Made by a program: the position numbers and the translations under genes
The notes under the pieces: generated by a model
Seen by the model: the letters and a program-made list of their open reading frames with translations, nothing else
Database searches by the model: none
What the model was told of the DNA's origin: nothing
NCBI GenBank assembly: GCA_031295385.1
Contig: JAUMOL010000001.1
Span: 1 to 10,876, forward strand
Origin: Collinsella sp.
GTDB taxonomy: Bacteria; Actinomycetota; Coriobacteriia; Coriobacteriales; Coriobacteriaceae
Direction: 5' to 3'
Length of the DNA: 10,876 bases
In this document: one piece after another, positions 6,808 through 10,876 of the stretch
Numbering within the stretch: position 1 is the first letter of the stretch
How the letters are laid out: every line of letters starts with the position of its first letter

Positions 6808-6836
6808 TTGCTGCGGCACTTTGCTCGGCTAAAGCG

Positions 6837-6842
6837 TACAAT
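6837..6842 (+). promoter_or_regulatory. Putative -10 box of the aminotransferase gene
   Basis: TACAAT lies 24 bases upstream of the chosen ATG (6867), within GCGTACAATAG. The -35 would fall at about 6813-6820, just past the palindrome, where no strong hexamer is visible. Confidence 0.45.
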
Positions 6843-6866
6843 AGCGCCTATGCGAAAGGGGAACAG

Positions 6867-8051
6867 ATGATCAACGAAACTATGTATGCTCGCGGTGCGG
6901 AAAGCTCCATCATCCGTGAGATTTTTAGCTATGGCCTTGAGCGCAAGGCGCAGATCGGTGCGGAAAACGTATTCGATTTTTCGCTGGGCAATCCGAGCGT
7001 TCCGGCACCCGCTGCTGTGGCGGAGTCCATTAAGAAGGCCCTGGAGCTGCCGAGCGACCAGCTGCACGGCTACACGCCCGCACCGGGCCTACCGCAATGT
7101 CGTGCCGCTGTGGTCGAATCGCTCAACCGCCGCTTTGGCACGAGCTATGAGGGCAAAGACGTCTTTATGACGGTGGGTGCCGCGGCTTCGCTCACCTGCG
7201 CGCTCAACGCCGTTACGAACCCGGGCGACGAGGTTATTGTTATCGCCCCGTACTTTCCGGAGTATCGCGTTTGGATTGAGAAGGCCGGCTGTACGTGTGT
7301 TGAGGCGCCTGCTGATGAAGACACGTTCCAGCTGAGCGTGGACAACGTGCTCAAGGCGATCACCGACAAGACGGCAGCCGTCATTATCGACTCGCCCAAC
7401 AACCCGACCGGTGCCGTATATACGCGCGACACGCTGACGCGACTGGCCAATGTTCTGCGCGGGGCCAACGCTCAGCGCGATCCCGAGAATCCGATTATGC
7501 TCATCTCGGATGAGCCGTACCGCGAGATCGTGTACGGTGCCGAGGTGCCTTGGGTGCCCTCGATCTACGAGCACACCATCGTGTGCTACTCGTATTCCAA
7601 GTCGCTGTCGCTGCCGGGTGAGCGCGTGGGGTGGATCTTGGTTCCCAACACCAATCCGCAGGCTGCCCGTCTGATGCCGGCTGTTGCGGGTGCTGCCCGT
7701 ACGCTGGGTTTTGTATGCGCACCGGCACTCTTCCAGCGCGTGATCATCGATTGCATCGATGAGCCGAGTGATGTCGGGGCCTATGCCCGCAACCGCACGG
7801 CGCTCACCGATGCTTTGACAGACTACGGCTATACCTATGTTGAGCCGGATGGCGCGTTCTACCTATGGGTGAAAGCGTTGGAGCCCGATGCGAATGCGTT
7901 TTGCGAGCGCGCAAAGAAGTATGAGTTGCTTGCGGTTCCCTCGGACAGCTTTGGTATGCCGGGCTGGTTCCGCCTGGGCTATTGCGTGAGTTACGAAACG
8001 ATTGTCAATTCGCTACCCGCTTGGAAACAGTTGGCGGACGAGTATCGTTAA
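6867..8051 (+). CDS. PLP-dependent aminotransferase, class I/II
   Basis: This 394-residue fold-type I aminotransferase would use pyridoxal phosphate to move an amino group between an amino acid and a keto acid. The Schiff-base lysine is Lys245 in SYSKSLSLPGERVGW (242-256). Asn179 in SPNNPTGAVY and Asp215 in ISDEPYRE contact the cofactor, and Arg369 in WFRLGYC would bind the substrate carboxylate. The N-terminal DFSLGNPSVPAP (37-48) and GYTPAPGLPQCR (68-79) are typical of the aspartate-aminotransferase superfamily. The substrate cannot be told from sequence; aspartate, aromatic or branched-chain amino acids are all possible. I chose the ATG at 6867 because AAAGGGG lies 5 bases upstream and a -10 box fits; the frame is open back to 6768, but that start lies inside the palindrome. 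It appears to be transcribed alone, or with the PHP gene 165 bases downstream. Confidence 0.93.
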   Translation: MINETMYARGAESSIIREIFSYGLERKAQIGAENVFDFSLGNPSVPAPAAVAESIKKALELPSDQLHGYTPAPGLPQCRAAVVESLNRRFGTSYEGKDVFMTVGAAASLTCALNAVTNPGDEVIVIAPYFPEYRVWIEKAGCTCVEAPADEDTFQLSVDNVLKAITDKTAAVIIDSPNNPTGAVYTRDTLTRLANVLRGANAQRDPENPIMLISDEPYREIVYGAEVPWVPSIYEHTIVCYSYSKSLSLPGERVGWILVPNTNPQAARLMPAVAGAARTLGFVCAPALFQRVIIDCIDEPSDVGAYARNRTALTDALTDYGYTYVEPDGAFYLWVKALEPDANAFCERAKKYELLAVPSDSFGMPGWFRLGYCVSYETIVNSLPAWKQLADEYR

Positions 8052-8068
8052 AAGTAAAGCGCTCTGCC

Positions 8069-8074
8069 TACAAT
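8069..8074 (+). promoter_or_regulatory. Promoter-like TACAAT box with no gene directly behind it
   Basis: TACAAT followed by G matches the other -10 candidates but lies 142 bases before the next start codon (8217), which has its own closer box. It could start a longer PHP leader or a small RNA. Its last T is also the first base of the parS-like site. Confidence 0.25.
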
Positions 8075-8089
8075 GTTTTACGTGAAACG
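8074..8089. promoter_or_regulatory. parS-like ParB-binding site
   Basis: The 16 bases TGTTTTACGTGAAACG match the bacterial parS consensus TGTTTCACGTGAAACA at 14 positions. They match the 14-base form used by actinobacteria (GTTTCACGTGAAAC) at 13. The central ACGT palindrome and the right half-site GTGAAAC are intact; the left half-site has C to T at position 6. It is intergenic, between the aminotransferase and the PHP gene. parS sites bind the chromosome-partitioning protein ParB and cluster near the replication origin. Confidence 0.5.
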
Positions 8090-8116
8090 GGGTTTGGTGT
8101 TAAGCCGGACCCCGTT
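8086..8116 (+). other. Hairpin in the aminotransferase-PHP gap
   Basis: AACGGGGT (8086-8093) pairs perfectly with ACCCCGTT (8109-8116) around a 15-base loop. No T tract follows, so it is not a standard terminator. It overlaps the right end of the parS-like site and may be part of a leader or a weak transcript end after the aminotransferase gene. Confidence 0.4.
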
Positions 8117-8173
8117 GTCATGGACGTTGTGTCTTTGGGATGGAGTGGTTTTACGACTATCAAAGGCTATGCG

Positions 8174-8179
8174 TACAAT
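8174..8179 (+). promoter_or_regulatory. Putative -10 box of the PHP phosphatase gene
   Basis: TACAAT followed by G, in GCGTACAATG, lies 37 bases upstream of the ATG at 8217. The surrounding GCGTACAAT is shared with the aminotransferase promoter. A weak TTACGA sits at 8151-8156 with a 17-base spacer. Confidence 0.5.
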
Positions 8180-8216
8180 GAATATAAGCGACGGCCGTGC
8201 CAGATAAGGAGACCTG

Positions 8217-9038
8217 ATGCCCTACCTGCTTTCTTGTGACATTCATACCCATACGATGTTCTCTGCGCATGCATATTCGACCATTGAGGAGAATGTGTAC
8301 TGGGCGGCAGAGCGTGGCCTGCAGGTGCTCGGATCTGCCGACCATCTGAGCTCTATGGTTACGGCTTGCCCCAATGACCTGCGCAGTTACCAATTCTTTA
8401 TCAACCAGGATATCTGGCCGCGCATTTGGAGCGGCGTGCTGGTGCTGCGTGGTGCCGAGGCCGATATCGTTTCGCTGGACGGAAGCCTGTTTGGCGAGGA
8501 CACTCCTGTCACGCTCGATATCGCCGGCGATTCGTACAGCCGTCAGCATTCACTGTTCGATTTGGTTACGCGTAATTTGGATTATTTGGTTGCAAGCGTG
8601 CATAATCCGCAGATTGCTGAGGGCGCGACGCTGGCCCAGACGACCGAGATGTATATCAATGCCCTGGAGCACCCCAAGGTGTTCATGCTGGGTCACACGG
8701 GGCGTTCGGGCGTGCCGTTCGATATCGACGAGGTGCTGTTGGCAGCTAAGGCCAAGCACAAGATTATCGAGATCAACAACCATAGTCTTGAACACGGTGT
8801 CGACACTGAGCATTGGGCCGTATGCCGCAAGATTGCCGAGCGCTGCGCCGAGCTGGGCGTGGGCATTGGCGTTTCGACCGATGCGCACATTGGCATGGCA
8901 ATTGGTAAGCTCGATTACGCTCGCAAGATGCTCGACGAGATTCACTTCCCGTTGGATCTGATCGTGACGCGCGATCGCGAGACGCTGCTGCGCGAGATGG
9001 CGGCAGCCGGCGTGTGCGATCTGCGCAATGGGATGTAG
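8217..9038 (+). CDS. PHP-domain phosphatase, YcdX-like
   Basis: This 273-residue PHP-family metal-dependent phosphoesterase holds a multinuclear metal centre. All expected ligands can be read: Asp8/His10/His12 in DIHTHT, His18 in AHAYSTIEEN, His43 in ADH, Glu81 in RGAEADI, His129 in SVHNP, His160 in LGHTGR and Asp222/His224 in STDAHIG. This set matches E. coli YcdX (trinuclear zinc), to which the AHAYSTIEEN segment is also close. The length is a little greater than YcdX (about 245). The natural substrate of this group is unsettled; the related histidinol-phosphatase and DNA-polymerase PHP domains show the chemistry. The ATG at 8217 follows AAGGAGA. It follows the aminotransferase in the same direction, but has its own promoter-like box and the gap makes a tight operon doubtful. 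A terminator follows. Confidence 0.93.
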   Translation: MPYLLSCDIHTHTMFSAHAYSTIEENVYWAAERGLQVLGSADHLSSMVTACPNDLRSYQFFINQDIWPRIWSGVLVLRGAEADIVSLDGSLFGEDTPVTLDIAGDSYSRQHSLFDLVTRNLDYLVASVHNPQIAEGATLAQTTEMYINALEHPKVFMLGHTGRSGVPFDIDEVLLAAKAKHKIIEINNHSLEHGVDTEHWAVCRKIAERCAELGVGIGVSTDAHIGMAIGKLDYARKMLDEIHFPLDLIVTRDRETLLREMAAAGVCDLRNGM

Positions 9039-9059
9039 CGGAATTTATAAACCAAGCGA

Positions 9060-9095
9060 AGGGGGGGCGGCCCAGACGGGTCGCCCCCTTTCTTG
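9060..9095 (+). terminator. Terminator after the PHP gene
   Basis: The arm 9060-9073 pairs with 9078-9091 (AGGGGGGGCGGCCC with GGGTCGCCCCCTTT, including three G-U pairs) around an AGAC loop, followed by TCTTGT. It lies 21 bases after the PHP stop and 27 bases before the end of the convergent rlmD gene. On the minus strand the T run is weak, so it serves mainly the plus strand. Confidence 0.85.
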
Positions 9096-9118
9096 TCCCA
9101 AAAATCTACTGAGGTTGG

Positions 9119-10567
9119 TTAGCGGCGTTCGAGGACCGCTACGGTTTCGGTGTGGTCGGTATGGGGGAACATGTCGACTGGCGTGATCTTGAGCAGGCGA
9201 TAGCCTCCGTCAAGGAGCTGGTGCAGGTCGCGCTCTTGGGTCACGGGGTTGCAGCTGATATAGGTGATGCGGCGCGGCTTAAGTGCGCAGGCAGCTTCGA
9301 GGAACTCGGGCGTGGAGCCGGCGCGCGGCGGGTCGATGGAAAGAACGTCGACGCGTTCGTTGTTGTCGGCGGCATCCAGGATGTAGTCGGTGGCGTCGTC
9401 GGCCATAAACCAAGCGCTGCGGGTGAGGCCGTTGAGCTCGGCATTGCGACGTGCGTCGGCAATGCCCGCCGGGTTGCGCTCAACGCCGAGCAGCATAATG
9501 CCGATACCCTTGTTCTGGGCATCTTTAGCTGCGCACAGGCCGATAGTTCCGCTACCGCAATAGGCATCCATGAGTACGTCGCCCTGCTGCAGGTCCATGT
9601 CGTCAATCGCGAGCTGATAGAGCAGCTCGGTCTGCTGCGGGTTGGTCTGGTAGAACGCGGTGGGGGAGATATCGAACTCGCAGCCGAGCAGCTGGTCGCG
9701 CATGCACTCGGCGCCATATACAATGCGGGTTTCCTCGCCGAGGATGGCGTTGCCGGGACGTCCGTTGATGTTTTGGGCGACGGTGACGATGTGCGGATTG
9801 AGTGCGGCGACAGCCTCAAAGAACTCCTGCGCATGCGGCAAGTCGCGCTGAGCGGTCACGAGCGTGACCATGACCTGGTCGGTACGCCAGCCGCAGCGGA
9901 CGACGGCATAGCGAAGCAAACCAAGATGCTTGTCCTCATTAAAGGCGGGAATATGCAGCCGCTCAGCTTCGCGTGCGATGCCGTTGAGAATCTGACGGGC
10001 ACCCGGTGCCTCGACAGGACACTCGGGTACGGCAACGATCTTGTGCGTGCCGCGCTCAAAGAAACCGCAACGGACAGCACCCTCCTTACCGGGAGCAAAG
10101 GGAGTGGCGGCCTTATGGCGAAAACCGCGCGGCGCAGGATATTTGCCCGGGTCGCCCAGGGTGACGCCCATACCGCGAATGGGGTCGACGCTAATGCCCT
10201 CGCGCTCGCAAAGGGTAGCAAAAAGCTCCTCCATGGCGGCCTGCTTGGCTGCCAACTGCTTCTTATAAGGACGATTGAGCGCCGTACACCCACCGCAAGC
10301 TTTCATGATCGAACAGGGAGACTTGGGGTCCACAGCCTTACGCGCAGACGAAACCTGATCTTTATGCGAGCGCTTGGAGCGAGTCTGAGATGCCTTATCC
10401 TCGTTCCGACGAGAGCCGGGACGCTTGGCCTTAGCCTTGCCCTTGGCCGACTTACCCTTCGCGTCCTGAGACGACTTGGATTTCTTAGAAGATTTTTTCT
10501 CCTCTGACCCCTCAGCCGCCTCGATCAAAGCACGACGAGCCTTACGCTCCGCACGAGATTCTGCCAT
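9119..10567 (-). CDS. rlmD: 23S rRNA (uracil-C5)-methyltransferase, RlmD/RumA family
   Basis: This 482-residue SAM-dependent enzyme makes 5-methyluridine in 23S rRNA (U1939 for RlmD; some relatives also modify U747). The iron-sulfur cysteines are C85, C91 and C94 (CSIMKACGGC) plus C183 (PECP). SAM motif I is DAYCGSGTIGL (334-344), preceded by AFYQTNPQQTELLY (304-317). DPPRAG (412-417) and the nucleophile Cys439 in ISCNP follow, with the likely general base Glu474 in HTDHTETVAVL. The first 80 or so residues are a Lys/Ser/Ala/Arg-rich disordered extension in place of the N-terminal TRAM domain of E. coli RlmD. The ATG at 10567 has GGGG upstream and a TACAAT box 39 bases away. RlmD and the dual-specificity RlmCD type cannot be told apart from sequence alone. 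It is convergent with the PHP gene. Confidence 0.92.
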   Translation of the reverse strand: MAESRAERKARRALIEAAEGSEEKKSSKKSKSSQDAKGKSAKGKAKAKRPGSRRNEDKASQTRSKRSHKDQVSSARKAVDPKSPCSIMKACGGCTALNRPYKKQLAAKQAAMEELFATLCEREGISVDPIRGMGVTLGDPGKYPAPRGFRHKAATPFAPGKEGAVRCGFFERGTHKIVAVPECPVEAPGARQILNGIAREAERLHIPAFNEDKHLGLLRYAVVRCGWRTDQVMVTLVTAQRDLPHAQEFFEAVAALNPHIVTVAQNINGRPGNAILGEETRIVYGAECMRDQLLGCEFDISPTAFYQTNPQQTELLYQLAIDDMDLQQGDVLMDAYCGSGTIGLCAAKDAQNKGIGIMLLGVERNPAGIADARRNAELNGLTRSAWFMADDATDYILDAADNNERVDVLSIDPPRAGSTPEFLEAACALKPRRITYISCNPVTQERDLHQLLDGGYRLLKITPVDMFPHTDHTETVAVLERR

Positions 10568-10606
10568 GAATTAACCCCACTAATTTACAAATTGAAATCT
10601 GAAAGC

Positions 10607-10612
10607 ATTGTA
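10607..10612 (-). promoter_or_regulatory. Putative -10 box of rlmD
   Basis: On the minus strand the hexamer is TACAAT followed by G, 39 bases upstream of the rlmD ATG. The -35 region (about 10629-10636) falls inside the outer end of the large inverted repeat, so the repeat supplies or replaces part of this promoter. Confidence 0.5.
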
Positions 10613-10623
10613 CCGTGCCAAGT

Positions 10624-10876
10624 TAGCAGACGATATGCAAGCGCCCATTTCATGTCAGCGATAAGTCCAACGATGTTTGCCCGGCGTGGGCGGGGAGCGG
10701 CGCGTAATTAAGTTTCCTGCTCTACAGTCCTGCGCAAGACGGAAAGCACATTAAGTGCTTTCCTTTGCGTGCGGAACTCGCGATAAACTTAATTACGCGC
10801 CGCTCCCCGCCCACGCCGGGCAAACATCGTTGGACTTATCGCTGACATGAAATGGGCGCTTGCATATCGTCTGCTA
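10624..10876. repeat. Large foldback: perfect 92-bp inverted repeat with 69-nt spacer
   Basis: The arm 10624-10715 is the exact reverse complement of 10785-10876, with no mismatch or gap, and the right arm runs to the last base of the window, so the repeat may be longer. The arms contain no plausible gene; the only short open stretch (19 codons from 10652) lacks a ribosome-binding site. The element starts 11 bases upstream of the rlmD -10 box. It could be a MITE-like mobile element, part of a larger element with inverted ends, or a foldback artefact at a contig end. Confidence 0.9.
10733..10769. repeat. Hairpin inside the spacer of the large foldback
   Basis: GGAAAGCAC (10741-10749) pairs perfectly with GTGCTTTCC (10755-10763) around ATTAA. 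CGCAA (10733-10737) pairs with TTGCG (10765-10769) beyond a small internal loop. The spacer therefore continues the foldback as an imperfect stem. Confidence 0.8.

Noticed and set aside
8120..8239. Short frame in the aminotransferase-PHP gap running into the PHP gene
   Set aside because: It has no ribosome-binding site, contains the PHP promoter box and overlaps the start of a well-supported gene.
9152..10507. 451-codon open frame on the plus strand opposite rlmD
   Set aside because: It is an antisense shadow of a clearly identified gene, with low-complexity Gly/Leu/Val/Ala-rich translation and no family motifs.
10652..10711. 19-codon open frame within each arm of the large inverted repeat
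   Set aside because: It has no ribosome-binding site and no recognisable product; frames this short are expected by chance.
10624..10876. Invertible promoter switch (phase variation)
   Set aside because: The 69-nt spacer holds no convincing promoter, no site-specific recombinase gene is in the window, and the arms are much longer than typical switch repeats.

Overview
The window looks like a housekeeping stretch of a mid-to-high-GC actinobacterial chromosome, most likely class Coriobacteriia and perhaps Collinsella. This is inferred from the style of the 5S rRNA tail, the codon usage and how the proteins read; no database was searched. The left edge cuts a 5S rRNA gene and the right edge falls at the end of a long inverted repeat. 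Both are places where assemblies often break, so this may be a whole contig.

Layout from left to right: the 3' part of a 5S rRNA gene with its terminator; a minus-strand gene for an unrecognised protein with a C-terminal membrane anchor; a divergently transcribed small heat-shock protein (Hsp20) with an AT-rich control region; a 16-bp-stem terminator shared by convergent genes; a minus-strand YycJ/WalJ-type metallo-beta-lactamase-fold hydrolase; the plus-strand tilS - hpt - ftsH cluster, a gene order also known from Bacillus; a class I/II PLP aminotransferase; a YcdX-like PHP-domain phosphatase; a terminator; and a minus-strand RlmD/RumA-type 23S rRNA uracil-C5 methyltransferase.

The genes serve general cell maintenance: tRNA-Ile lysidine synthesis (TilS), purine salvage (Hpt), membrane proteolysis (FtsH), chaperone holdase (Hsp20), rRNA modification (RlmD) and amino-acid or phosphate-ester metabolism. 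TilS, Hpt and FtsH probably form one transcription unit with an extra internal promoter before hpt. A TACAAT-type -10 hexamer lies 24 to 39 bases upstream of five start codons.

The unusual material is between the genes: (i) a perfect 92-bp inverted repeat around a 69-nt spacer with its own hairpin, beside the rlmD promoter; (ii) a perfect 25-bp palindrome of the GGGGACAGAC type between ftsH and the aminotransferase; (iii) a 14/16 match to the ParB-binding parS site between the aminotransferase and the PHP gene, overlapping a promoter-like box with no gene directly behind it; and (iv) a small hairpin covering the Hsp20 ribosome-binding site. I see no complete undescribed multi-gene system such as a defence, toxin or biosynthetic locus.
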